A stretch of DNA of 64,000 nucleotides from Heliocidaris erythrogramma (GCA_025617745.1 CM046866.1:12159725-12223724); one strand, 5' to 3'. Positions 13,301 to 28,300 are shown, counted from the first letter of the stretch. Notes: generated by a model not told the origin, from the letters alone. Made by a program: numbers and translations.

Positions 13301-16300
13301 GTGACAAAATCAAATGTGAACAGATATTTTACACTTTAATCAATTACTACTTGATGCAAACCTTTAGACAAGAATATTGATCAAGCAGCAGTGTTACATA
13401 CATGTATGTACTGGGAATTCACAACAAATGGCATTTCTGTTGGTAGCAGTGTTAATATCTCATAGTAAATGACATCAAACATGGTGGATGTGACATTACA
13501 ATACAGTGCCCAAAAAAGTTAACAGATGGAAATAGTCTCCTCAAATAATTATTTTTGAATATTTTCAATAAATTTTAATTCTTGTAGATAGATTAGGGTC
13601 CCTCCTGTACAATAACACCAAAAAATCTGACTAGTTATTACGCTTGAATGATTTAAAACCACTTTTGTGAAAGGGTGCAAAATTCAGACTTGACAAGAAT
13701 TGGTGTTTGTTCAGACTGGTATGTTTGAAATTGACAGTCGGAAAATAGTCTCCCCAATGAAATATTTCAAAATATTTTCAGTAAAATTTCATACATGTGG
13801 TTTGCTTAGAATTTCTTATACCAAATGACACTAAAATGTCTCTCAATATTTTTATGCATAAGTAAAGCAAAAGTCACTTCTGTGAATTGGTGCAAATTCC
13901 AATCTTGACAATATGTCTATTGTTGTTCTAGCTGGTATGAGCCAAGTTGAGAGTCATGAAATACATTGTAACATCAAGATTTTATATTTTTGTCATTGAA
14001 AGACTATTTGTGAAAGAACAGACTTTGTTCAATGCATTTCCTGATATATCCCATCAATACTTTATGGTTAAGTGAGCAAGTCAGATGAAATTAAAAAACT
14101 CACCAAAAGTAACATTATGAAACACTCAGCAAAATAGTAAATTGCTCACTCAAGCATAACATGTTGATGAATGATATACAGAGAACATAGCCTGTTATTT
14201 CATAAATTGTCTTTTATTGATCCGAATATGGAAATTTTAAGCCTTTAAATGTACATAGTCTCAGCTCAGCTGATACCAGCCAGAGCCAATATCAATACTT
14301 GTCAAGACTGGATTTTGCACCCTTTCACAAAATTGGCTTTTGCTCTCTCAGACGTAAAGTATTGTGGGATATTTTGGTGTCATTTGATAGAAGAGACCGT
14401 AGGCTATCCACAGGTATGAAAATTTCTTAAACATATTTTGAAACAGTTATTGTGGGAGAATTTTCCAACTTAACTTTTTTCTTGGACACACTGTAGTGAA
14501 CAGACTCGCTAGTTCAGTGTTTCTTTTACTCATACATGTAATTAATTATAAACCAGTAGTAATATGTTCAGCAAAATCCTTCAGAATACTCATAATTCCC
14601 AGATCACAGGTCACTGCCCATAAGTTTTGAATTCTTCAAATTTTAGTATGAATTACTGAAATCCTTCTGGCAGGTGTTTAAAAATGACATGTGAATACAA
14701 ATGTCAACTTTCAACAATCGCAAAGTTAAACAATTCAAACATTTAATATTTTATCAAGAAGCAAATTAATTTATAGCAATAGCACATATTCATGTACTAT
14801 CCAATTTGTGGATGAAATGTGAATAAAAGAACACTAATTTGTTTTTCCAGATGCTTTACACAAATGTGGTAAAAGCACCATAAAGTATAACAGTACTTGT
14901 ACATATATGTACATACATGTACATGTAGCAAACGCTAGAAATACCGGAATGCTTTAATAAGTGTATTGCCCAATACGATTCTAATAGATATTTCCAATGT
15001 TAATCATACAAATGCTGCTTAGCTAGAAATTGCACTTACATGTACAACCATGTAGCTATGCATTCTGAATGTACTGCACTGGTACAGTATACATGTACAT
15101 GTAGGTACAAAAAGCTCTTACATGAAACCTTTCACTCACCCATCACTTTCCTGGATTCTACTAGTCAGAGGTAAAGGCAGAATGTTTCATTTATTTGCTC
15201 CATAATTTTCTAAGTCACACAGTGATATTAAATGTTCATTGCAGTTTGTTTAAATGTATTCCTGTTATCTGGTTTGCTTATTTTCTCTCATCGATAGTGA
15301 TTAAAAGTACTTATGAATACATATTTATTTCAAAAAGACAATTCTGCTTTCCAGTGTGACGTCACTTTCTTAACTACGACCCTAGTAACGCCTCTGTGGG
15401 TGGAAACAAGGCTCGTTTGAGCGTCTCAATTAGTTGACTTCGTCTTCGGTCCCACACGTAGAATTTGCATGCAATAAATCCATTGCATTTTATTTGTATG
15501 CACATAGAAGGACTCTCGCACAACGAACATCATCGGAAATTCACTCCTGGCAGGATAACCTCATACTGGTCGGAGTGGTTGATGACGTATTCAGGGAATT
15601 ACAAAATATATAAAAAAAAGCTTTCACAAAACTTAGTAAGTGGGACTGTAGAAAGTCCCATACCCTGATGATATGGACTAGTGAACAGCTGCATGAGCGA
15701 GTTATTGTTTTTGGTTCCCAAAGCACATTTTCTGTCTTTGAAATCTATATTGCTCTATTATATTTATATATAAGACTGAAGCTAAATATCAGCAGGATAT
15801 GTATCTATTATGAAATGATCCGAACAAATGAGCCGAACGTATTACGTCGGTTCCCAGCGTTTGTTGTCTGAATTTTTCTTGCAGATTTCGATCGCGTTGA
15901 CCCATTTTCCCCATCTTCGCACTATTTAACGCGATAAGGAAAAATACAAAATGAAAGAATATCCCTGCACCATATTGTGGTTGTGACAACCTATGGCACA
16001 GCAAATTTTCGGCATTTTGATGAAGAAAAGAAAACCATTTTTATAGAGTCAAAGTGTGTGCAAAGTCAAATGTGTTGCTACGCATTGCCAAGCTATTGTT
16101 TTCACCCAGCGGCTGCAATGACGACGAAAGATCCCGGATGCCCGGAAAGGAGAATTCCAAAGTTTTTTTTTAATTAGTTGGCACTTTTCAAAGTCTTGTC
16201 GTTGGGGGACCTAGTGTAGCAAATGGAGAATACACAATGTGTCTGTTCACATGGAAAAATGTCACATCCACCACACATTTCAACAGCATAGTATTCAAAG

Positions 16301-19300
16301 CATCTTATAAGAGAGAGGTGAAATGGTAGTATGTTAAATATAATACTAAATTTATAGCTTTTTAGATGTCATATATGTATCAAGTTAAGTAAAATACATT
16401 GAATTTTGGCTTTATCTGATATGACGAAAAATGTATTTTACACCCTTACTGTGTGAAAATATTATTATGTAAAATAAAGGGATAGGTATAGTTAAACAAA
16501 CTGATTACACTCCTATTACATTGTAAAGACCAGAAATGTTTAATTTAGATGCCATTAGGTGTAAAGAAAAACCGAACTGTCCCAATAATTTGGTGAAATG
16601 TACGAAATGTCCGTTCACATCTGGAAGTGTCACATCCGCCACACCACTTTAAGCATTTTCACTTTTTTGTAAATTTATAATTACGCAGCAATCTCTTTTT
16701 GTATTCTAACTGCCAGCTCAATATAGAATCTGAAATTTCCTGTGATTTAAAGTCGATCACATTTGCAAGTACTGAGATATATATCCTGATGTGATTCTGG
16801 AAAAATAGACTGGTGGATGTGACAGGTGTGAACGGACATCATGTATTGTGACATAAAAGAAAAACTTGAGTTTGAAATGCCTAATTGTCTTCATTGGATA
16901 TGTAGCTCACCATTTCTCCAAAATCTATGTAAAAAAATCTGAAGTCACCTAAACCATAAAAAAGTAATAGCATTCCAAAATTTTGGTGGATGTGACAAAA
17001 TTGTGAACGGACATTTAATTTCGTTTTTCAAATTATCGACATAGCATTAGATCGAAGTGAGGTACAGCCAAACTTTCTACAGTTATTCGACCAAACCAAA
17101 AATGTGCTCAGACAACATTTTTATGAAACATGCCTTAAATATCTAATGTGCATGACCCTTATAAGTAGATGCTTAAATGTGAACGGACACTGTCACATCC
17201 ACCAAGGGAATTTTGGAGTGAAAAAAATGTATAAAAAAGGAATCAAAATGTTTTAACACTAATATGATTTATTACAACCACTCATCAACCAAACATATAT
17301 TGGTTCAGTTAGGTGAGAGCTGAGTGTGTTTAGGAGTGGCACAGTTTTCAAAAAAGGTATGTTTGCCAGGTTGACATCAGGTAGGTCCAATTTGGGCACA
17401 TCTCACCCTACTGTGCACAAATGCTTGGGAGTTAGATTTTCGTTATGCTATGGGAGGTAGACCCCATAGGGGCCTAACATATGCATATCAAATCATTTCA
17501 TTAATCCGCTCATATTCTGTGTAGGAGACCCAAACCTAAAAAAAATGAAAAGTGGCGCCTAACCGTGAAACGGGCCGTATACATGTGCAGGATGCTTCTG
17601 GTTTCACATTGCTACAATACCGGTACATGTTGCACCAGCATGCAGGTAACCCAAAGTGTCACAAACACTCCTGTCCCCTCTCACTCCCACCACTAAATAG
17701 ACGTGACCTGACTGCTATCATGAACCTGTTATTGAATACATGATCTTCATTTTCCCTCGTCCTCTTTACCACCTCTAAATTGAATTTCATCTGTCTATCG
17801 CTCATTTTGCCCCAAATATGTGCATTCACGCTCTTCAATTCCCTCAGAAGTGAAAAAGAATCCTATAAATGGACGCTGTAGCCTGCACTCTGCCAAATTG
17901 AAGTTCACGCTCAAGTAGGTATGAAGAGAGGCGATGGAATGTGCTTTACCTGAATACATTGTCCGCTGGGAGGCAGAAGGGCATTAACCTATATCCTATA
18001 ACACAGAGTTGACGCCTTCTCGCTCTCAAACAGACATTATGGGATCTTCAGGGAGGTGGGACAACGACTCGTTGTCATGAGATCATTGTATGTTGGACAT
18101 GTTTTTTCGAGAACGAATGATTGTGGTCGCTGTAATAGCGATTTTCGAATGTGGGATTTCCAGTGGGGTGGGATGTAATGAGATCATTGTATGATGGATA
18201 TGTTTTCAAGATTCAAGAGAATGTTCATTGTGGTCGCGATGATCATGTTCGTGGGATCTCCAGCACAATTAAGCGGGTAGTTATTGTAGGTTGGATATAT
18301 TCACGATAGAAAGAGAGAGAATGTTTATTGTAATGGTGATGTACTCGTTTACACCACTCCACAGTATTGGTATCCATATATAGGCAAAAACTAGAGAATG
18401 AAAAAAATGTGAACTGGATAATGCAGAGCAGGGTGAATGGAGATATAAATATATACCTTCCTGTAATACTAAATATATATTTTATTCAATAATAATTTGC
18501 TGAAATAGCTGGTTTATGGGTTATTTCCTACCTATACATGAAAGATAGTACCTGTTGTACATGTAGTTGACTTTTTTTTTACACAGGCCTATTTCTTTCA
18601 AAGTTACATTTTCACTGTAAAAAAAAAAAAAAAAAAATATATATGTATATATATATATATATGTTCCTCTGAGCACTACGTACATGTGTATGTAGGAAGG
18701 CCAGCAGTACCCCAAAAGAAAGAAGGGGTGAACAGAAACTAAGACAAAACCAAAACCAAAATACTTTATACAACATTTTGTACACTTAGATATTGTGTGA
18801 TCCATCAAATTTGCAGTTGTGTCCGATACATTGTACATTGTATGTATGTATGTAGGTACTTCATGCACGGTAGGTTTTCAGCAGATAAGATATGACAGCA
18901 TATGGTTGTGAAGATCCTATGACAGAGTTTGGTATGTACAGGAAGAAAGTTCACATGGGTACGCTTATAGGTACCGTTTCACATTGATAATTAAAAGTAG
19001 AAAGTAGAAAGAGTAATCATAAACCCATTTTTGTCCATACATGTAGGTCTCGAGGCTGTGTCTATAAAGTTTGCATCAGGGTGCATAGTTTTGAGAGAAT
19101 GAATGAAAAGAGACTGGTTCTGAATGGGAGCACATCCCATCATGGATCAGATGGCACTCATAATGAGTACCGGTACAATTCATGCGCATTCCTACATGTA
19201 GCTTGTACACGAAAGAGTCGAAAGTATCTGGGGTGATTTCAGCACCAGTCCTTACTTTGGGCTTGTTCCCATGAGAAGGCAGGAAACCAACTTGTAAAAT

Positions 19301-22300
19301 ACCCCTATAGCAAGACAAGTGAAAGGCGCAGTAGGACTAAAGTAGTTTTTTAATCCCTGCATCTTTGCCTAGAGCATATATGAGCAGTGGGAATGACACA
19401 TGGCCTATTTACCAGTGAAATGATTTCCATTTTACCGTTGGCCATTTGTCAGTTGGGGCTTTTCTGCCTTGTGTGGGAACATTAGCATTAGTGGAGCATG
19501 AAAAGCAAGCATCACATAATCATGAATTGAGTCATTCTTCCCAAGGTCAGTCAGGTTGTCTGTTTGGGAGACCCGGATGAAACGTCAATACAAACGTATT
19601 CCAGGGCCTGGGTGAAACGTCAATACAAACGTACACCAGGGTGACCCCAATCAGTCTGGGTGACCTCTCTCCAGAATCCTGCCAGTTTGCATAGGAAATG
19701 AAAAGGAACTGCAAGGAACCTCTGTCTCTGTGGCACTGTGATGGGTTCAATATGTTGGCCATGTCAAACAGGTTATGGTAAATGTAATTGACATGAAATG
19801 AACATTGTAAGAGTGAGAACAGGAATTCTCTATGTGTGTGCATTTGCCATGCAATATTACCTAAAAATGAAAGTGCTGTAATAAGATACCTTGTCTAAGA
19901 GAAAATGCACTGTGGAAGGCAGACCTCAGATCATTACAAGGGCACTTGTGATTGATGTTTCACTTCTGTTGCATATTTTTTAAAACAAGAATTTCATTGA
20001 TAGAAAGTTTGGAAATATTGTATGGTTACCTGGCCTGTCATACATACATGTAGATATATGTAGGCCTACATGTATCATTTGCTTCACTTGTTTCATCAGC
20101 ACATATTGTATTACAATGGGTAAATTTTACCATGTTCCAATATATTGTTATACACCTGGATTGAGAGAGACAGCTGTATATAAAATACCTTGCCTAAGGA
20201 CATACATGAGTCTCTGCAGGGATTTGATCCTCAAAACATATCAACTTATTCAAAGTCAGTGAGTAAACCACTATACCACGACACTCCATGCATGCAGCGT
20301 CATTTCCTGATTGCGCTTTTGAAATTTTAGAAATTTTTGAAATATTCAGCAAACATGAATAAAGTAATCTCTGAGTAATGATTGTCAATATATGCTTTCT
20401 ACATACATCTATCTAGATAAAGAATTCTTTGATATACAGCTGGAAACATCAAAGAATGAGGAGTGTATTCTATTTTATCCAGACATATTTACAGAGGTCT
20501 TGCAACACATAAGTACCCTGATATGAGTATTTGCACAGTTTTGTTGACTTTTTGGCTCAAGTTATGTGACCCCTGCATTCACTAGTAAAATGAACAACAC
20601 ACAAATACAGGACTGGAAGTCATCAGAGGCAGAGAAAGAACCTATGTGTACATGGACTTGTACATGTGGGTGATGGTAGTTACAGGGTGGGTATTTTTCT
20701 TGGTTGGAAAATGAAAAGCATACCAGGGTCCCTTGTCAAAAAAAATGAAATTGCTGTAGAACCAGAAACTCGCGACACACAAAACTTTCGCGAATTGTTA
20801 ATGACAGACAATTTTGCAGCAAGAAACTTTCGCGAATTGCAATGATTTTATATGGTTTCAATTGTGATTTGATTATTTCGCGGCATGAAATTTTTGCGAA
20901 TCTTGACCACTCACGAAATTCGTGAAAGTTTTATGCACGCAAGAATTTCTGTTTTTCACAGTATTAAGAAGGCATTATCGTCGCTTTTCACTCTATCTGC
21001 ATGTTACCAACAGTTAAAACAAGTACCTGTGATGTAGTTTGATTGAAATCTAATAATTTTGGGGCCTCAAAATAAGTGATGAAAAATGTCTATCAGATGC
21101 ACAGAAATACAACATTTGCAAAAAACGCCACAATTACAATTTTTTTTGTCTTGCCCCTCACCACAGCTCCTCACCTTCCCCACCTTCCCTGCCCTACCCC
21201 ACCCACTCCCCAAAAGAATTTAGCGGGTATTTACATTTACGATTGATGACACTGGAAAGGTGGATTGAATTGCACATATACCTGGCAAGACAGATTGTTT
21301 TTAAGCCAAGCAATCCTTGAATTATTAGTGCCTATTTCATATTTATGATTTCACAAGGATCCTAGCCCTCATTTTTATCTTCCACTTGGGGGAAACTATT
21401 GAGAGTTTGTTGACAAGCCTGTCTGATATGACCAGGATGTCATCTGCTGGGGGTCAAGGGTCAAGTTTATGATTGGTGAAGGGTCATTGCAAGAAGAGAA
21501 TGGGAACATTTAGAGGATTATAAACATATCAGGTACTGGTGTTCAGTGTGTGTTCTAATGAAATGAAAGTATTTTTCCCCATCTCCAGTAATTTGTAAAC
21601 CACACCTTGTTTTGAAATGCTGTTAAAATCATAAATTTACAATATTGTAAAGATAATGAGAAAATATGTTGCTAGATAAGATTTTAGCTACATTTAAAAA
21701 AGGAATTAACTTGAAATCACCATATCCTGAAGATGGATAAAAGCCCTGATGCGGCCAGAGGTTAGGAACTAGCTCTCCTTTGGGAGAAAAAAACAGTCCG
21801 CAGTCATTTCAAAGGTGAAATTTATGAAATCTGAAAAGTATACTTCAGGGTTACCAGCAGACTTTTCAGTGCTCGAAATCACCTAGAATTTAGTAGATAA
21901 TTTTGTTTTGGTACTAAAGTGCACTTCATATTTTCTCTGTCAGCTGCAAGTCGCTTCAAGTGACACTATTTAGCCAAATGATTTAATGGGTTTCAGCACT
22001 CGAAAGTTCAACCCTTTTCATGTCTCTTGCCTTTGGCTTGTTGCCTGACTGCCTGTGTGGTATGCCATGGCAGCAAGTATCCGTGCCTGTGTGTCAAAGG
22101 TAATTTGCTTTTCACACCAGTTATGATTGGAAGTATGAAAGAAGACTTGAGGAGTGTGTCAAAAGATAATTTATCAGACTTGTTCAACCGGTGTCAAAGC
22201 TGTTTGACTTCCCATCGGTAATTTCGTGACCCGAATAGAATTGTTTTATTTTTTTGTTTAAATGAGCAAAGATCGATATTTCCAGTCAACCGAGAACAAT

Positions 22301-25300
22301 GCAATAGATACTTCCACTTAGTAAACACAAACTGTTCAGGGCTTTAAGCACAAAATTTGAAAATTTCATGGGTTTATCTGATGTATGTACATGTACCGGT
22401 ATGTACTTAATGTCAAAATAGAGTGTGCATGCTAATGATGTAGTAAAATCTCAAAAAGAGCCCTAGAATGATGAAGATCTATGAAGATCACTGTTGAAGG
22501 AAGTCTTAACCATTTCTACGGGAATTTCAAAAGTGCTCTGAAGGGGGAAGAAAGTACTGTGGTACTAGACAACATATTTCACCTGCACTACCTGATCTTA
22601 AAGGGAAGCTTGAGTTCTGGGAAAGGTGAAAAATAATTTGTGAGCTTTTTTCATTCCTTTGATGTCAGTTTGGAAGAACATCATAGTAGACACATCCCCT
22701 GATAATGATTGCTCTTCAAATGCTCTTATATTCGAAGATGACTAGAAATAGCTGAGATGTTCGGGCAGAACATTCATGCCACTTGTGTGTGTGTAGTCCC
22801 ATATACCCTTTTCTGTGTGCAGTACATGTGCTTTTCAGTGAGATTGGGTAACTTTCTTATCTATTTTGATGATTCCGAAACAATACAGTATAAAACATAA
22901 TTCTTATGTAGACATGGTCAACCTTTACCAATTCCTTTGAGACAGTTTCTTTCACAATGTAATTGCATGACCAGATTTCACTTCACAACTCAAAACTTGT
23001 AGGAATCGGTATGCCTTTTTCATAAGAGTTACATGTAGTTCTTGATGCATTATTTTTTCCATTCTAAATTATTGTGAGAAATCCAGACATGATCTACACA
23101 AATGTATGTTTTGATATCTAGAGTAAACATAAATCAAAGCATCTCGGCTGGTGAAGTATTGCTGTCAAAATGATTGGAGAAAATAATTATTGGAATAGGC
23201 TCTTGTTATTAGTGTGACAAAGCATGTTCACAATAATACTCTTCAGGCCTATCCCTTTGATTTAAAAAAATCAATAAAAAGAAAGAATTGCCTGAATAAT
23301 TGCAGAATGATCAGTGTAATAATCACAATGTTTAATTACAATCAATTTTTAACATTTGTGGATGATATACCTTCATAATGGTTTTCCATTTAGGCCTATA
23401 ATTTGTGCAGGAATATAAGGAAGTAAACTCTTGTATACATACAAACTGGAGTAGGCATGTGATGTGTGATATTACTACATACTCGGTTTCAATAGCATAT
23501 AATGTTCAAAGATGTAAACTGCACGCTGTATTGTCTGCTGATGTTGAACTGTGAACTGGGTTATATTGTGAATTTGTGCAGTTACATTTTTTATCTTCTT
23601 TGAAGCATTCATGTTTTAATCTTACTTGTACATCTAGGCCTTGGTATAAAAGTTTGGCATTTAAAAACTTGGTATATATATCCATGGGTGTCAATCCTCA
23701 CAGGAATTCTATTCAAGTGGGGGGGACACACCTGGATGCAACAATGGGGTGTCCCCCCACTTGAATAGAATTCCTGTGAGGATTGACGCCCATGTATATA
23801 TCCTCTCATGTCACTGTTCGTTCATAGTTTTCATCTCAAAACATCGAGATTGCAATTTTTTGCATCTTCAGGCATAAATAGGCTCTGTCTTTGGACAAAT
23901 GGATTTGTTTCCTTCAACCATTGCACATAAACAAAGCTACCACAATACAAGCGGTTAAAGTTTGGAGTACTTTTTAGGAAAGTGGCATTGGAGTGATTAT
24001 TGACAATGCATTGGGGTTTGAGGCTCCAATTGAAAATTGTAAATCTTTTCATCTGACTGGCTTTTATTCCTCAAAATAGCCATTGAGAAATCTACACAAT
24101 GATTGGTATGCATATCACCAAAGTCAACAATGCAAAAAATCCCTTTGGGATTTTACAACTATTGTATATTTCAATGAGGTAATAAGTATTGAAAGAGAGA
24201 CATAATAGTCACACAGAGATGGAGAGAGAGAGAGAGAGAGAGGGGGAAAAAGGGGAAAGTTGTGTCATACACTACAGAGAGAAAGAGAGAGAGAGAAAGG
24301 AAGGTAGGAAGGAACGAACATAGAAAGAAAGAAAGATAGAGAAGAGAGAAAGATGTGAAGAGAGAGAGGGAGAGATACCATTAGAAAAAGAGGCATACAG
24401 TTGGAAGTTTGGGAATGCAACTGAATAGTTCCTTTTTACTATTTTCCATATACATGTATATACAAACATGTGCAAAGAATGTAGTTGTAACGGCAAAGAG
24501 GGAAGCTGGCTATAGATTTTGAAAATCTGACCTTCACCGTGCATTCATCCAGATTATTATAGGCCTGTTTGGTTAAAAGTAAAACGTTTCTACATTTCCC
24601 CTATTAAAAAGGATTAAAATTTAATTGTGTAATGTCCAGCAGGTCAGTTATACTGAGTGGATATCGATACAGAACTTTTTATTTGGATGTATATTTACAA
24701 AGAACCTAGATAAAGGCTACATGATGTAGTATTTATTTTGATAAATGTATTGGTAGTTTCTTCCGGTTGCTGACTAGTTTCATTTACTGTATTTGTACAC
24801 CATGTAGATGGCTTGTAAACTAACACTTGCAGGCCTGAACACAGATAATATATTATAATCTGTCATGCATGTAGGTTAAGTTAAACTGCACTGTCATTGA
24901 AAGTAAACTCTACTTGCACTGTACAAGGTTGATATTTACAGAATGCTGATTTGGTTTTGTCGCAATCTGAGGAAGGAAATGGATAGCAATTTAAACCCAT
25001 TTTCGCATCATACGGCAGACAATAGTGGAATATTCATATCCCAAAATTGAATTTATCTTCAGGAAACCACATTAATGATTGTAAAATGGTCCTTGAACTC
25101 AGCCTGTATTACTTCCAAATTTCATAGTTTACCCTCCCTTCCCCAACTTTTATGTCAACTTTTATGGTTCATGATTGTTTTTTCTTCCATATCTGCGCAA
25201 AACATAAAGCCACAATCTCAAACTAGTCTATGTACACATTGACCCAAATCCTGCACTTCAGAAGGGTTCATAGAGATCAATGCTGAGCCAGTGTTGGCTT

Positions 25301-28300
25301 AGAAAAGACCTCATTTACCCTTGCCCTGGGGGTCAGTGGGTTGAGGTGAGAATGCTGTGGGGTGGGTGGGTTATGGTCTAGGAATGACTCATTGCCGATG
25401 TCAGGTGCACCTCACTGAAAAAAGAGCTTTCACACTACCCTTTGAAGCTGTACAGAAGTCAGAAGAGGTAACCGAGCTCAGAATCTTCAGAACTTTCTCA
25501 GTCTCGCCTTGTAGGCTCTAAACCTGATCATTGGTGTTTTTTTCTTGAACAGGCTATATGATCATATACTTGTAGGAGAAAGGCTGTATGTTAATATAAA
25601 TAGGTGATTATGATATCATACTGATCATACTGATGTCTTGGAGAGGTGTCGTAGTTGAGTGGTTTAATTACTTGACTGGGGATGCAAAGGTCATGGGTTC
25701 AAACCCTGGCAGGGCACTTATGTCCTTGGGCAAGGCATTTTATCTACATTGCTCCTCTCCACCCGGGTGTTAAATGGGTACCCGGTAGGATGTGAACACC
25801 ATTGTGGCTAGAATAGCATGTGTGGTCTGTGAAATGGTTGCCAAGCTGAAATGCTCCCAAGTGGAGTGGAGAATGTGTACTCTGACTCTGAGTGCAGAAT
25901 CGCAATTGAATCCCATGACAGGGTAATAATACACTGTTGTAAAGCGCTTTGATCGGTTCCTTAATTGGAAAGGTGCTATATGAAATATAGTTATTATTAT
26001 TATGTCTCAACTTGTAGCATTCTAACATATAATTTATATTTATGCAATAACACTTCCATTTCAATGAAAGTGAGTTGTTGGTACAGTGGAAACTTGTTAT
26101 AAAAAGCTCTGTTATAAGAAGATTCCTGACATAAAATAAACTTAATTTTGCTGGTCCCAGCATACCTGCCAACTGTCCCTATTTTAACAGGGACAATCCT
26201 GATTTTTGGTAAAAGAAAGAGCCACTTCTCCCACTGTGTCCCTATTTTTTGCAAAAATATGTCTGTAGTAATGTATAGGAAACTCAGAAATGTCCACATT
26301 TTCAGCCTCTGCCTTGTCATTTGTCCATATTTCATGGGTTTCAGGGTTGGCAGGTCTGTCCCAGGTCTTTATGTTCATTTGTTTTTTATAAGGAGATTCA
26401 TGATATAACTTACAGCCTTTTCACACGAGGGTAAAATTTGTGGTATGGAAAGCTTATTAGTTTAAAGCTGATTAACTAATCAGCTCTAAAACAAATTTTC
26501 CCTGTGTGAACATTTATTTGGTAGCTGATGTGAAACAGTATTATTTTTCCTTATCTTCAAGACTAAGGTTAAGGTTAGCTGCAATTTGGCAGGAAAGAAT
26601 CTCAAGGTTATGATCGTCTTGCTCAGGCCATATATGATTACAGATGTATTGTAGACTAGATGTTTTGAAGATGGATTACAAAAAAAATACACTATCATCA
26701 AATCGTTGGCGAATATTCATACATGCACTGCCAAATCTTCTTATACACCTGTTGCAGGTGAGGAGTTTTCTATGTGGATGTTTGTTACTGATATGTAGCA
26801 CATGCCAAAACCTCAAAATAGGCTGTTGGAATATATACATGAACCCTGGAATGTTGCACTAGAGTTGTCACACTAACTACTTTGTAATCTCTTTAAACTG
26901 GACTATTTCTATTTTGACAATTGAGGGATCCTGAATGGGAACTACAAGGAGGTGAAGAGAATGTGTCCTCAAGCAATGTCAGCTTCAGTGTAAACACTCC
27001 TTTGTTTATATTTCTTTTGTTGATATTAATGTGTGCTGAGAGATAACTGAGTTGTGGCAGACAAGTCTATGTGTGATCAGGTGAAGGTCATGCTTGTTAA
27101 CTACCACTTTTTGGTTGTTTTGGTTGGGGTTTTTTTTTGCTATGCTTCGATTATGATAGGATCCCATAGAATTCTTTTATGTCATATTGTCTGGACCTTG
27201 TCAACTTCCCCAGATTCTAGGAGAAGAAAGATTTTTTTTCTGAAAAACTGAAATACTTTTAGTGGGTGTCGAAATAAATACTGAAGGTAAATGTCAAGTG
27301 ACAACTTCGGATCATTAGCTGGTTTAGAAAAATCATCTCTTTTGTACCAAGCGGTGCCTCACAAACCAGTTCAAGTCATATTGGGCCACAAGATAACTAC
27401 TACTCCCTTAAAAAACCAACAAAAAACAAAAGGACAAAAAAAAAACCAGTGACATACTGTTAAACCAAAAATATTTCTCGGCAGTAACTTTTGCCAATTG
27501 TTAACGATAGCCATTTTCATGAAAAACAATTTTTTGGTGAGTTGCGAAACTTCTGTCTTGTACCAGTTGGGATTTAATTATTGCATGGCAGGAGAGTTTA
27601 GCGAATCTTGACCACTTGTGAAATTCCGAAAGTTTCATGCCCTCGAAAATATCTGGTTTGCCAGTGTTCAGTTTGAGTCAATGAATGTAATAATTGCAAG
27701 CCACTTCGGGGATGCAATCTGAGCATGAGCAGATAAAGGTCATCTGTACCAAATTCTAAAACCCACTGACACTAATATTCGATATGTGCTCATGAATGTC
27801 ATGTAATCATTATTCAATTATGCACTAATGGTGCATTCCATGATATCCAGGTGGAAGTATTCTTTTTAAAGGGGAAACAAAAGCTATTCATGAGGCACCT
27901 CTATCACTCCCTGAGTTATTTTTCTGAAGTGCACATAAAGGGACCCTCCATGTCTAAAATATCTGTGGATATTTGGGGTCATTTGTACAATCTCAGTACC
28001 ATGCGCTAACCCCGAACTGGCTAATTGCAAACATATCACCATCGTACATGCATTTCTAAAATAATAAATAATATTTTCCTTTATTTTTCTTCTACTTTCA
28101 GGTGAATCTGGTCTCGGTAAAAGCACACTGATCAACTCACTATTTCTTACAGACATCTACTCAGGGGATTTCCCTGGACCATCACAACGAATCAAGAAAA
28201 CAGTCAAGGTATTCTTATCTTCTATTCTTTCTTTGGTGTGGGTTGTATGACACATGCTCCAGCCTCAATAGACCGGTTCGGTATTAATGTATGCAAAGTT

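Larger units (their letters stand above)
12049..17576. mobile_element. Large decayed DNA transposon, 5.5 kb, with 29 bp terminal inverted repeats
   Basis: Left end GGCCCGTTTCACAGTTAGGC (12049-12077) and the inverse at the right (17548-17576) match at 28 of 29 bases. GTAT flanks both ends (12045-12048 and 17577-17580). Inside are left and right subterminal arrays of a motif GTGGATGTGACA...TGTGAACGGACA, a THAP-domain relic on the minus strand and a 990 bp passenger element. No intact transposase remains. The 4 bp flank does not settle the superfamily: THAP domains are known from P-type and Kolobok-type elements, which make 8 bp and TTAA duplications. Confidence 0.75.
1392..28101 (+). other. Septin intron, 26.7 kb
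   Basis: Bounded by donor GTAAGT and acceptor TTTCAG between the exon ending FTLMVV and the P-loop exon. It contains the candidate nested gene (7956-8779) and the mobile elements listed separately. Stretches 1392-4485, 4628-6390, 8900-11297 and 18350-22590 hold no recognised gene; they show ACATGTACATGTA motifs, poly-C or poly-G runs (2436-2447, 8187-8198, 10238-10252), (TA)n near 18640-18662 and fragments of SINEs. Confidence 0.85.

Noticed and set aside
25652..25710. tRNA-like A and B boxes considered as a tRNA gene
   Set aside because: No cloverleaf could be drawn with confidence and the sequence continues into a SINE body and tail.
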